DNA from: a virus
DNA length: 33,210 nucleotides
Virus record (IMG/VR): IMGVR_UViG_3300021964_000270
Span: 1-33,210 of that record
Strand: one strand, 5' to 3'
In this document: one piece after another, positions 1-6,559 of the stretch
Layout: the number at the start of each line of letters is the position of its first letter
Numbering within the stretch: the first letter of the stretch is position 1
The notes under the pieces: model-generated
What the model was told of the DNA's origin: nothing
Seen by the model: the letters and a program-made list of their open reading frames with translations, nothing else
The model's database searches: none
Translations under genes and position numbers: made by a program

Positions 1-12
1 GCGCGAATAACC
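1..12. repeat. Terminal 12-bp direct repeat, left copy (candidate cos end)
   Basis: The first 12 bases, gcgcgaataacc, are repeated exactly as the last 12 bases of the window. GpA-family terminases such as lambda's make 12-nt cohesive ends, and the terS gene starts only about 70 bp away across the junction. The repeat is therefore read as a cos end represented twice. An assembly overlap is possible but would usually be longer. The 109 bases between here and the gene ending at 122 show no gene. Confidence 0.55.
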
Positions 13-121
13 CACGGCGCCCTACTGTCAAAGTACCTTGAACCCGGGGGCCACGCAGGCAAAGCCCCTGAGACCGCCTGAGCGCTCGCCTGGGCGACGA
101 TCATCCTCGAGCGAGGCCATT

Positions 122-757
122 CTACCCCCGCCGCCTCTGCGTCGCCAGAGCGCGACTGAGGCGCTGTCGGAACCTGGGCTCGAACCCGACGCCAGGCGAC
201 AGCACATAACTGGTGCCAATCCTTTGCAGCGGGAAGCGCTTCGAGTAATTGGCCGAGTCCTCATATTGCGCCACCATGCGGATGCGATTGCCCCGGCCAT
301 AGCGCTCCCATATTCCCTCGCCAGCGCTTGGGAATCCTTTCGGTTTGCCCGAGAAATATTTCTCCTTGTTATTGATCAGCGTTTGCAGCTTACCCCGGGT
401 CACGTTCCCGTACCGATTCTTTCGCAAGTGCTTAGTCGGAACCAGGATGGCCTTGCGCTTGGGTAGGCGCTGCCCACCGTGCACCATTAGATTCATATAC
501 GGATGCGTGCGCTCGTCGGTGTATATGCTCGATATCAGTTTTCGCTTTGTGCTTTTCTTAAACTTAAACGCGCGCTTTGTGTATGGCGTCGCACCACCCT
601 CGAATGCACTGTTCAATTCGCCAGGCATATGCTTGCGCGATAGACCAAACGCCACATCGTTGAGTGCCTGGCTTGTAGCAAAAGGCACCTGCTTGCGTTG
701 GAAGTCGGTCAGGCCTCGCGTTACCTGTTTGAGATTGTGTTCTATGCTGACCTCCAT
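122..757 (-). CDS. gpZ-like minor tail / tail-completion protein (tentative)
   Basis: A 211-residue basic protein. The N-terminal part (about residues 8-50) has the pattern of phage tail-completion proteins of the gpZ type: an amphipathic stretch followed by VPFATSQALNDVAFGLSRK, where a run of small residues and Asn precede a basic helix. The rest is rich in Lys and Arg with several Tyr and Gly turns. No catalytic motif is visible. The start is well supported by AAAGGAGGG six bases upstream, and the reading frame overlaps the preceding small gene by 16 nt. It is the last gene before the right genome end, so it lies across cos from terS and away from the tail module, where a gpZ gene is normally found next to gpU. 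No other gpZ candidate sits between gpU and the tube gene. The function is an inference from pattern and from this absence. Confidence 0.45.
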   Translation of the reverse strand: MEVSIEHNLKQVTRGLTDFQRKQVPFATSQALNDVAFGLSRKHMPGELNSAFEGGATPYTKRAFKFKKSTKRKLISSIYTDERTHPYMNLMVHGGQRLPKRKAILVPTKHLRKNRYGNVTRGKLQTLINNKEKYFSGKPKGFPSAGEGIWERYGRGNRIRMVAQYEDSANYSKRFPLQRIGTSYVLSPGVGFEPRFRQRLSRALATQRRRG

Positions 758-933
758 CGCGGACCCTCCTTTGGTCTGACTACCTCGAGAACACCGCGCG
801 CCTCAACCGAGTGCGCCGGCACCACCGACAGATCCATCATTATCGCATACGCCAGGTTGTCCCGCTTCGCCATCGCTTCCGCTGCTTTGATCGCGATCAG
901 CACATCCTCGATCATCTCTTCTGTGTTTAGCAT
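742..933 (-). CDS. Small hypothetical protein
   Basis: A 63-residue acidic, largely helical protein beginning MLNTEEMIEDVLIAIKAAEA. I do not recognise a family. It has a GGAG box six to seven bases before the ATG. Its end overlaps the start and ribosome-binding site of the gpZ-like gene, which suggests translational coupling. Its first 131 nt are also covered by the open frame of the gene starting at 1015, so at most one of the two frames is likely to be strongly constrained there. Confidence 0.6.
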   Translation of the reverse strand: MLNTEEMIEDVLIAIKAAEAMAKRDNLAYAIMMDLSVVPAHSVEARGVLEVVRPKEGPRWRSA

Positions 934-1015
934 CCTTCACTCCAAAAATCCGATCGAAGTTCTGATCGAATGTTGATTTGTTTGTCGGCCTTTGCCGTGA
1001 TCCTTTGCCGTTCAT
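803..1015 (-). CDS. Small conserved phage protein of the 'GKGSxxRP...FDxIFG' type
   Basis: The first 25 residues (MNGKGSRQRP... then FDQNFDRIFG) match a short motif I know from many phage genomes: a Gly-Lys-Gly-Ser start, a basic linker and a terminal N(F/W)DxIFG. Its function is unknown. The start is strongly supported by AAGGAG seven bases upstream. After the FG the frame stays open for about 43 more codons in a low-complexity, Gly/Asp/Arg-rich tail that runs antiphase to the next gene (start 933). Family members usually stop shortly after the motif, so the tail may be an unconstrained out-of-frame extension. The alternative is a sequencing or evolved frameshift that removed an earlier stop. 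Confidence 0.65.
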   Translation of the reverse strand: MNGKGSRQRPTNKSTFDQNFDRIFGVKDAKHRRDDRGCADRDQSSGSDGEAGQPGVCDNDGSVGGAGALG

Positions 1016-1025
1016 TGTGCGCTCC

Positions 1026-1211
1026 TTACGTCATATTGTACACGGTCGACTCGTCATCGTCGGGTTTAGTCCACCCGCAATTCTCTCGCCTATGTTTCGC
1101 CAGGCTCAATGCCTCGCCATGAGTTTCAACCTCGAAATCAATCCAATGCTGGCAGTCCTTAGTTCCACACCTGAACGATTCGCTGCAAAATGTCTTGTCT
1201 CGATATACCAT
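1026..1211 (-). CDS. Small Cys-rich, possible zinc-binding protein
   Basis: A 61-residue protein starting MVYRDKTFCSESFRCGTKDC, with Cys at 9, 15 and 20 and a further Cys near residue 48 after a basic AKHRREN stretch. Together with nearby His this looks like a small zinc-binding fold that could touch nucleic acid, but I do not recognise a named family. The ATG at 1211 is chosen because AGGGGC lies just upstream and the residues beyond it look unconserved; a GTG immediately before it is an alternative. The stop codon lies directly upstream of the ribosome-binding site of the gene starting at 1015, so the two are probably co-translated. Confidence 0.55.
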   Translation of the reverse strand: MVYRDKTFCSESFRCGTKDCQHWIDFEVETHGEALSLAKHRRENCGWTKPDDDESTVYNMT

Positions 1212-1274
1212 CACTCTAGCCCCTATTAATACCCTTCTGTGTATACTTTTCTGCGCCAATGTATATACATACGT

Positions 1275-1364
1275 TTACATCCTGAGCAGTGCATTGACCA
1301 CCACAACCACAATCAAAGTCATAAGCAGCCAGCTCATCAACTCGACCCACTCCTCATCGCTCAT
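1275..1364 (-). CDS. 29-residue single-pass membrane peptide
   Basis: An acidic head (MSDEEWVELM) is followed by a hydrophobic helix with a run of valines (residues about 11-26) and a short basic end (LLRM). This is a typical very small transmembrane peptide. It starts inside the end of the secreted-protein gene before it, overlapping by 11 nt, which suggests translation by re-initiation because its own Shine-Dalgarno signal is weak. Such peptides in phages can act as holin-like, antiholin or host-membrane effectors; none of these can be chosen from the sequence. The assignment rests on the helix and the coupling only. Confidence 0.4.
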   Translation of the reverse strand: MSDEEWVELMSWLLMTLIVVVVVNALLRM

Positions 1365-1530
1365 CGTCACATCTCGGCTTTTTGTTCTCATAGTCAGGCC
1401 AATGTCCTGCACATACCATTTTGGCATACACCTTCGCCTGGATCTCGGCTTCCTCGATGTCGCCGTTGCCGGCAAAGCCCAGGGCGCCGATAAACGCCAG
1501 GGCGAGGATTATGATTTGGTAGCGTTTCAT
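1354..1530 (-). CDS. Small secreted or membrane-anchored protein
   Basis: A 58-residue protein. Residues 1-20 form a signal peptide or anchor: MKRYQ, a hydrophobic core IIILALAFIGALGFA, then GNG. The mature part is mainly polar and contains KMVCAGHWPDYENKKPRC, in which two Cys flank a WPDY motif and could form a disulfide in the periplasm. I know similar short 'MVCxGxWPDY' proteins from other phage genomes, without a known function. The start has AAAGGA seven bases upstream, just after a 6-bp GC hairpin (1544-1559). No lipobox Cys follows the hydrophobic core, so it is not an outer spanin. Confidence 0.65.
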   Translation of the reverse strand: MKRYQIIILALAFIGALGFAGNGDIEEAEIQAKVYAKMVCAGHWPDYENKKPRCDDER

Positions 1531-1543
1531 GGTTTGGTCCTTT

Positions 1544-1559
1544 GGCCGCTTATGCGGCC
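1544..1559 (-). promoter_or_regulatory. GC hairpin between two small genes
   Basis: A perfect 6-bp inverted repeat (ggccgc / gcggcc) with a 4-nt loop spans the stop codon of the gene at 1550-1717 and ends two bases before the AAAGGA of the gene starting at 1530. No T-run follows, so it is not an intrinsic terminator. It could set the translation ratio of the two genes. Confidence 0.35.
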
Positions 1560-1717
1560 TGATCTTTCAATAGGTAGTTGATTGTCTGGATTGCTTCTTG
1601 CATTGCAACCACTCGACCTTGCGTGAAATCTGTTTCTTGCTCATGATCAACGCGCTGGTAGTAGTACAGTTGGCTTCGCAATTCGTTGAGTACCATGTTT
1701 AGAGTTTGTGTTTCCAT
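1550..1717 (-). CDS. Small helical hypothetical protein
   Basis: A 55-residue protein starting METQTLNMVLNELRSQLYYY and ending in a helix (MQEAIQTINYLL) with KDQAA. The hydrophobic spacing predicts a two-helix coiled coil, as in small phage regulators, but no family is recognised. The start is strongly supported by AAGGGGAAAGGA directly upstream. It is the first gene of the small-gene cassette, just downstream of the repeat cluster and the AT-rich stretch, and may have its own promoter. Confidence 0.6.
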   Translation of the reverse strand: METQTLNMVLNELRSQLYYYQRVDHEQETDFTQGRVVAMQEAIQTINYLLKDQAA

Positions 1718-1762
1718 TTCCTTTCCCCTTGGTTAGCTGGGTCTCCCTGACCCGATGAGCTC

Positions 1763-1792
1763 ATTAAACCAAACCCTAAACATTTTTGCTAA
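1763..1792 (-). promoter_or_regulatory. Possible promoter for the small-gene cassette
   Basis: On the minus strand, TTAGCA (1792-1787), an 18-nt spacer and TTTAAT (1768-1763) form a sigma70-like arrangement about 45 nt before the start at 1717. A small hairpin (GGGTC/GACCC) lies in the leader. The surrounding sequence is AT-rich, so a chance match is quite possible. Confidence 0.3.
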
Positions 1793-1850
1793 TACCATTT
1801 TATTCTTAAAAATCATTTTTTATACCGCTCACTGACACGCCGCACACCGA

Positions 1851-1968
1851 GGTCACTGTGGTACACCCCCTATAAGGGGGTGGTGTACCTGGGTGACCCT
1901 AATTCGGTGCTTTTTGCCCCGGGGTCACTAAAGGTCACAGTGACCCTCTAGTGTACCTGAGTGACCCT
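1851..1968. repeat. Cluster of GTGTACC-N2-RGTGACC repeats; candidate replication origin
   Basis: Three copies of a 16-bp element, GTGTACCnnRGTGACC, occur at 1851-1866 (inverted), 1883-1898 and 1951-1966. The half-site GTGACC/GGTCAC occurs six times in all (also at 1923-1928, 1933-1938 and 1940-1945). The first two copies face each other across caccccct-ata-agggggtg and form a long imperfect palindrome. An AT-rich tract (about 1763-1825) adjoins. The cluster ends two bases before the stop codon of the primase-helicase gene. Iterated binding sites plus an AT-rich tract beside a replication gene is the usual design of a phage or plasmid origin. A regulator-binding array is the alternative. Confidence 0.6.
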
Positions 1969-1969
1969 G

Positions 1970-3928
1970 TCATTTTCTGCCAAGTAGCATGGCTGCTGAC
2001 CAAGTGGCATCCTCAACCACCCACCCGCTTGAGTCCTTTCTCAACAATCCGCTCGATTTCAGATTGGCGAGCGGTCCTTTATCCTCGATCCCGTATGCGT
2101 ATTTTTTGGCGGTCATGGGTTTGTGTTTAACATCGAAAACACTCCGGGCAAACGCGACCGATACATACGGGTGACCGCAAAATAAATCGCGCCCGGATTC
2201 GTGCCATAGACTCTCAAAAAACTTTTTGTTATTGACGATAGTGTGATCGACTTTTTCGATCGGCGTCCCCTCCTGGATCACGGCGCTCGATACCGGCTCG
2301 CCATCCTCATCAAACCACCCGTCAATTGCCTGGCTTTGCAGTTGCACAAAAACCGTTGGCGCCAGCTCGGCATCCTTTGACTTGCGTTGCACGATCTCGA
2401 TCGGTTTATCCTTTTTGCCGGGCACGATTGATATCTCGATATCGAGCGCACCACGCCAGGCGGATGATCCCCTGGCTCGATGCTGCGCTTCGTCGCTTAC
2501 GCCGGTGTGATGAACTAATAGCACGGTGCAATCAAAGTCGACCATCAAAGCATTGCACGCATCGAGCATGGTCTTGGCGTCCTGGGCGCTGTTCTCATCG
2601 CCTTGTAGGAATCGGTGCAGCGTATCGACCACAATCATCTTGGGGGTGTCTGGCAGTTGCCTCACGGCCTCGCGCACCCGGTGATAACCTTCCGGCGTGT
2701 TGAGATCACACCCGGTAGAACTGATCCACATATTGTCGATTTGTGCTTGGTGGAACTGCGACCATGCGGCGATCCTCGAGCGCAAACCATGGTGACCCTC
2801 ACCGGCCAGATACACCACTGAACCGCCGTGCACCTTATTGCCAAACCATTGATCCTTGCCGGTGGCGACGTGCAGACACCAGTCGAGAACGACGAAGGTC
2901 TTACCGCCCCCACTAGGCCCGTGCACCATCACCAGGGCGCGATCTTGTATGTGGTGCTTTACGATCCACGATATTGGTGCAGGGCGTGCGCAGTAATCGG
3001 ACGCCGGTACCAGCCAATCGGATTTGGGTGGCTCGAGCAGCGCGAGCAGATCGTGCCCTGCCTGGTGGAAATCGTTGGCGTCCATTCCGGGCATCGGTGG
3101 GATCACCATGGAGCCACCGAATTTGGCGATCGCCTGCTCGGCGTATGCCTTGCCCACCCCCGACTCGTCGTTGTCCGCCACGATAATGACGCCGGCGCCT
3201 TTGTGCTTTGCTGTAACGTGTTGAGTTACAGGCACCAGGTTGGACGCGCTGAATGCGACATATACCATCGCACCGGTGATTTCGTGAATGGTTGCGGCGG
3301 TGGCGAAACCCTCGGCGATATAGACCGTTTGACCAGGCTCACCGATTGACCAATAGCACCCCCCGGTTTTGCCCCCGGTATGGTATCGCTTTTCGCCATT
3401 GCGATCGATGTACTGAATACTGGTGAGCTCATCCTCGTAATACAGCGGCACCATGAGCCGGCCGTCTCCGGTAATTCGCACGCCGTGCGCCTGTACGCCC
3501 TTCCTGGTCAAATATTCGTGCTCGGGCGACGCAAGGCCCGCCTGGTCCCATATCGTTTGCACGGTGTTGGTGGCGACCTCCTGGCGCTTTTCTTTCTCCG
3601 CATCCCGTGCGGCCTTTGCCTCGGCCATTCGCCTGGTAACCGCCATATTCTCCGCAAGCGTGAGATCCCGATCGACATCAGCCCGGAATACGTGATCCAC
3701 GCCCAGCTTCCAGTCGCCAAACCGACCGGCGGGTATGTTGTCGCCATACGCCACATACCAGGATGTTTTCTTGCGCCCAAACCGGCGCAGCTTGCCATCG
3801 AGTACAACCGATTCCGGCGCCTCGAGCCCGGCGCTTTCAATCGCATCGATCAGTTGCTGCTCCGGTGGTAATGTCACCCGGCTGGGTGGTGTCCATGGTC
3901 CATTAAATATATTAGTTAGATCTGCCAT
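1970..3928 (-). CDS. Toprim primase - RepA-like (AAA_25) helicase fusion
   Basis: A 652-residue replication protein. Residues about 55-75 hold the G-x-FGDWKxG motif seen ahead of Toprim domains in TraC-like phage and plasmid primases. The Toprim domain shows EGFATA (206-211) and DNDESG (252-257), the metal-binding residues for primer synthesis. The second half is a hexameric RecA-fold helicase of the RepA/AAA_25 type: Walker A GPSGGGKT (337-344), Walker B MIVVDTL (about 431-437) and LLVHHTG (470-476). No N-terminal zinc finger is visible. It should prime and unwind at the fork. It is transcribed away from the recombination operon, with AAGGGG six bases before the ATG, and its 3' end abuts the repeat cluster. 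No DNA polymerase gene is present, so the phage probably uses the host replicase. Confidence 0.9.
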   Translation of the reverse strand: MADLTNIFNGPWTPPSRVTLPPEQQLIDAIESAGLEAPESVVLDGKLRRFGRKKTSWYVAYGDNIPAGRFGDWKLGVDHVFRADVDRDLTLAENMAVTRRMAEAKAARDAEKEKRQEVATNTVQTIWDQAGLASPEHEYLTRKGVQAHGVRITGDGRLMVPLYYEDELTSIQYIDRNGEKRYHTGGKTGGCYWSIGEPGQTVYIAEGFATAATIHEITGAMVYVAFSASNLVPVTQHVTAKHKGAGVIIVADNDESGVGKAYAEQAIAKFGGSMVIPPMPGMDANDFHQAGHDLLALLEPPKSDWLVPASDYCARPAPISWIVKHHIQDRALVMVHGPSGGGKTFVVLDWCLHVATGKDQWFGNKVHGGSVVYLAGEGHHGLRSRIAAWSQFHQAQIDNMWISSTGCDLNTPEGYHRVREAVRQLPDTPKMIVVDTLHRFLQGDENSAQDAKTMLDACNALMVDFDCTVLLVHHTGVSDEAQHRARGSSAWRGALDIEISIVPGKKDKPIEIVQRKSKDAELAPTVFVQLQSQAIDGWFDEDGEPVSSAVIQEGTPIEKVDHTIVNNKKFFESLWHESGRDLFCGHPYVSVAFARSVFDVKHKPMTAKKYAYGIEDKGPLANLKSSGLLRKDSSGWVVEDATWSAAMLLGRK

Positions 3929-3952
3929 TTTTATCCCCTTGAAAAAAATCCC

Positions 3953-3982
3953 TTGTATTTAAACTCTTTTGCTGATTACAAT
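3953..3982 (+). promoter_or_regulatory. Promoter of the replication/recombination operon
   Basis: TTGTAT (3953-3958), an 18-nt spacer and TACAAT (3977-3982) lie about 60 nt before the ATG at 4042. The two hexamers are the same as those of the promoter in front of the XRE regulator gene. TTGTA and TACAA are also each other's reverse complement, so the site could double as an operator. Confidence 0.6.
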
Positions 3983-3986
3983 GCAA
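3958..3986 (-). promoter_or_regulatory. Candidate promoter of the primase-helicase gene, overlapping the divergent promoter
   Basis: On the minus strand TTGCAT (3986-3981), a 17-nt spacer and TTTAAA (3963-3958) precede the primase start at 3928 by about 30 nt. It lies face to face on the same 30 bp as the plus-strand promoter, so polymerase can probably occupy only one of the two at a time. The -10 match is moderate. Confidence 0.4.
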
Positions 3987-4041
3987 GCACCGATCAACAC
4001 GAATGGTTCGAACCGATCGGAAAACTAAAGGTAATGACAAC

Positions 4042-4716
4042 ATGGCAATTAAGCTCAAAAGCACGCGCGGCTTACACGCGCAAGGGGTGAAGTTGCTGGT
4101 GTATGGCCAAGCCGGCGCCGGTAAAACTTCGTTAATCAAAACACTGCCCTCTCCGGTGGTGCTATCTGCTGAAGGTGGGTTGTTGAGTATATCAGACGCA
4201 GATATCCCATTCATTGAGATCAATTCGATGGCCACCCTCGAGGAGGCGCTCAATTGGTGTGCAAGCGAGGAGGCGGCCGGGTTCCAAAGCGTTGCGCTCG
4301 ACTCGATATCCGAGATCGCCGAGGTGATCCTGGGTCATGAAAAGCGCGTCGCAAAAGACCCGCGTCAAGCGTATGGCGCCATGCAGGACGCGATGGCATA
4401 CGTGATCCGCGCCTTCCGGGATTTGCCTGGCAAGCACGTTTATTTCTCGGCCAAGCTAGAAAAGGCCCAGGATGAAATGGGCCGGATACTGTACGCACCG
4501 AGCATGCCGGGCAATAAGACCGGGCAAGCGCTGCCGTATTACTTCGATGAGGTCTTGGCTCTTCGCGTCGAAAAGGACGCCGATGGATCAACCCAGCGCG
4601 CGCTCATGTGCGACTCGGATGGCCTATGGATCGCCAAGGACCGATCGGGCAAACTCGATGCCTGGGAAGCACCCGACCTGGGCGCCTTGATCGCCAAAAT
4701 AGGGGGTGAGTCATGA
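4042..4716 (+). CDS. Sak4-like RecA-fold recombinase ATPase (AAA_24 family)
   Basis: A 224-residue protein of the phage nucleotide-binding AAA_24/Sak4 group, which promotes single-strand annealing with an SSB. Walker A is GQAGAGKTS (22-30), and SVALDSIS (83-90) is the Walker B region. A short acidic SAEGG follows strand 2, as in this family. The ATG at 4042 is preferred over an upstream start at 4003 because family members begin shortly before the KLLVYG strand and AAAGG precedes it. It is the first gene of the operon and overlaps the next gene by ATGA. With the DUF669 protein and the nuclease downstream it makes a full recombination set. Confidence 0.85.
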   Translation: MAIKLKSTRGLHAQGVKLLVYGQAGAGKTSLIKTLPSPVVLSAEGGLLSISDADIPFIEINSMATLEEALNWCASEEAAGFQSVALDSISEIAEVILGHEKRVAKDPRQAYGAMQDAMAYVIRAFRDLPGKHVYFSAKLEKAQDEMGRILYAPSMPGNKTGQALPYYFDEVLALRVEKDADGSTQRALMCDSDGLWIAKDRSGKLDAWEAPDLGALIAKIGGES

Positions 4717-5087
4717 ACATATATGAGGCATGGGTGCACGCTAAGGAGGCCGAGCGCCAGGCAACCGAGGAGCGCAGAATGCTCGAGGATGCGATGATTC
4801 GAGAGCTCGCCGTTGATGAAGCCGAAGGCACCAAAACGCTCAAACGCGATGGCTTTGTGGTCAAGGTCACCCAGCGATATAACCGCAAAATCGATGCGGA
4901 TATCTTGCAGGAAATCGCCATCGAGCACGGCATCGATAACTTGCTCGGTGATCTGTTTCGATGGAAACCCGAGATCGATGCGCGCGCCTGGAAGGCGACC
5001 GATGAGTCGATCACAAAACCACTTTTAAATGCAATCACCACAACCCCAGGACGTCCGTCCTTCAACATTACGAAAATCGGAGAGTAA
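4713..5087 (+). CDS. Conserved phage protein of the recombination module
   Basis: A 124-residue protein with an N-terminal charged helix (residues 5-32, rich in Glu, Ala and Arg), then a small alpha/beta part containing GFVVKVTQRYNRKID and a C-terminal KPSFNITK-like strand (PSFNITKIGE). Proteins of this size and layout commonly sit between Sak4-type ATPases and DUF669 proteins in phages. Their activity is not known to me. It has AGGGGGTGAG before its ATG, overlaps the ATPase stop by 4 nt, and ends one base before the next ATG. A role as partner or regulator of annealing is only inferred from position. Confidence 0.75.
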   Translation: MNIYEAWVHAKEAERQATEERRMLEDAMIRELAVDEAEGTKTLKRDGFVVKVTQRYNRKIDADILQEIAIEHGIDNLLGDLFRWKPEIDARAWKATDESITKPLLNAITTTPGRPSFNITKIGE

Positions 5088-5088
5088 T

Positions 5089-5556
5089 ATGTCTACATTA
5101 GGATATACCATTAATGCGGCGGACCTTCCCGTCGAAACGAACACCAATGAGCCGATCCCGGCCGGTTGGTACAATGCAACCATCACCGAGGCCGAGGTCA
5201 AAGATACCAAAGCTGGCACCGGTCGATATATCAAACTGCGTTTTGACGTAACCGGTCCGACGCACCAGGGCCGGGTGGTATTCACCAATATCAACATCCA
5301 GAACCCGAACCCAAAGGCCGAGGAAATTGGTCATCAGCAGCTAGGTCAATTGATGAAGGCCGGCGGCCTTTCGAGCCTGTCCGATACCGATCAGCTCATC
5401 GGCGTTGGTGCTCAGATCAAGGTATCGATTCGCAAGTCGGAAGAATACGGCGATCAGAATGAGGTCAAGGCGTATAAGTCGATCGGCGGGAGTGCGGCAC
5501 CGGCACCTGCGCCGGTAGCGGCGCCATCGGCGGCAACACCACCCTGGAAACGATAG
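5089..5556 (+). CDS. DUF669 protein, SSB-like
   Basis: A 155-residue protein of the DUF669 family (GWYNATITEAEVKDTKAGTG, then KLRFDVTG and FTNINIQNPN). It is beta-rich over residues 25-125, in keeping with an OB-like single-stranded DNA-binding role. The end is a flexible Ala/Pro linker (about 130-150) closing in TPPWKR, resembling SSB proteins with a disordered tail, although that tail is not acidic. The ATG at 5089 has GGAGAG close upstream and follows the previous stop by one base. In phages, DUF669 genes accompany Sak4 or other recombinases, and the protein probably coats single strands for the ATPase at 4042. Confidence 0.85.
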   Translation: MSTLGYTINAADLPVETNTNEPIPAGWYNATITEAEVKDTKAGTGRYIKLRFDVTGPTHQGRVVFTNINIQNPNPKAEEIGHQQLGQLMKAGGLSSLSDTDQLIGVGAQIKVSIRKSEEYGDQNEVKAYKSIGGSAAPAPAPVAAPSAATPPWKR

Positions 5557-5557
5557 G

Positions 5558-6559
5558 ATGGAGATACCAAAGCCCCTAAACGATATCGGCGCCCTGATTG
5601 ATAGGGCGCACGAATCGACAACACAAAAGCCCAGGGCGCACCTGGGCTGCTCTATGCTCGGGCACCATTGCGATCGGTGGATCTGGCTGTCTTTTCGTTG
5701 GGCGGTGATCGAATCCTTCCCTGGGCGCATCCTGCGATTGTTTCGCCGGGGTCAGCTCGAGGAGGATCAGATCATCGGCGACCTGCGCCGGATAGGCATC
5801 AAGATCGGAGGCGATCAGACTCGCGTCAATTTCGGATGCCATGTGTCTGGCTCGGTCGATGGCATTATCGAATCGGGGGTGCCGCAGGCGCCTAAGACTC
5901 GCCATGTGGCCGAGTTTAAAACGCATAGTTTGAAATCATTCAAAAGCCTGACAAAGGACGGCGTCGAAAAATCAAAGCCGATGCACTGGGCGCAAATGCA
6001 GCTTTACATGCTTGGCCTTGGAATCGACCGGGCTTTGTATGTGGCAGTCTGCAAGGATGATGATACCTATTACACGGAGCGCGTGCGCCTGGATAAAGAT
6101 GCAGCGCAAAAACTGGTTGATCGAGGTCACCGCCTGGCAACCGAGGACCGGCTGCCGCCACCAATTAGCACCGACCCGAGCTGGTTCCAGTGCAAATTTT
6201 GCCCGGCGCATGAATTTTGCCACGACACCAAACTGACAATGCAAGTGAATTGCCGCACCTGCGCACATTCAACCGCCAAGGATGATTCGACCTTTTACTG
6301 CGAGCGCTGGGGTGACACCATACCTTACGAGCACCAAATCACCGGGTGTCATTCTCATGTGCTGCACCCTGACCTGGTGCCCTGGAAGTTGGACCAGGAC
6401 GCAAGCACCGATATTGTTGCCGTGTACGATATCGACGGCGCAAAAATAACGAATGGCGAAGGTCACTATAAATCGAGCGAACTGATCGCCGGCAAGGAGC
6501 TTTGCGCCGATCAGGTGGTGCAGGCATTACGAGACACATTTGACGGGAGGATAGTGTGA
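5558..6559 (+). CDS. Cas4/AddB-type Fe-S PD-(D/E)XK nuclease with an extra Cys cluster
   Basis: A 333-residue nuclease. The core is GSVDGIIES (Asp101), AEFKTHS (Glu119-Lys121) and HWAQMQLYM (Gln146), the PD-(D/E)XK motif set of RecB/Cas4-like exonucleases. Two N-terminal cysteines (31, 38) and CKFCPAHEFC (212, 215, 221; CxxCx5C) fit the Fe-S cluster of Cas4 and AddB, in which one upstream Cys joins three near the C-terminus. A second Cys group follows (232, 235, 248, 264) and resembles the stand-alone Cys protein at 8287-8472. It likely resects double-strand ends to give single strands for the Sak4-like ATPase and DUF669 protein. It starts one base after the DUF669 stop and ends in a GTGA overlap with the next gene. 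Confidence 0.85.
   Translation: MEIPKPLNDIGALIDRAHESTTQKPRAHLGCSMLGHHCDRWIWLSFRWAVIESFPGRILRLFRRGQLEEDQIIGDLRRIGIKIGGDQTRVNFGCHVSGSVDGIIESGVPQAPKTRHVAEFKTHSLKSFKSLTKDGVEKSKPMHWAQMQLYMLGLGIDRALYVAVCKDDDTYYTERVRLDKDAAQKLVDRGHRLATEDRLPPPISTDPSWFQCKFCPAHEFCHDTKLTMQVNCRTCAHSTAKDDSTFYCERWGDTIPYEHQITGCHSHVLHPDLVPWKLDQDASTDIVAVYDIDGAKITNGEGHYKSSELIAGKELCADQVVQALRDTFDGRIV

Noticed and set aside
4003-4041. Upstream start of the Sak4-like gene
   Set aside because: The 13 extra residues are charged and unlike family N-termini, and they would leave little room between the promoter -10 and the start.
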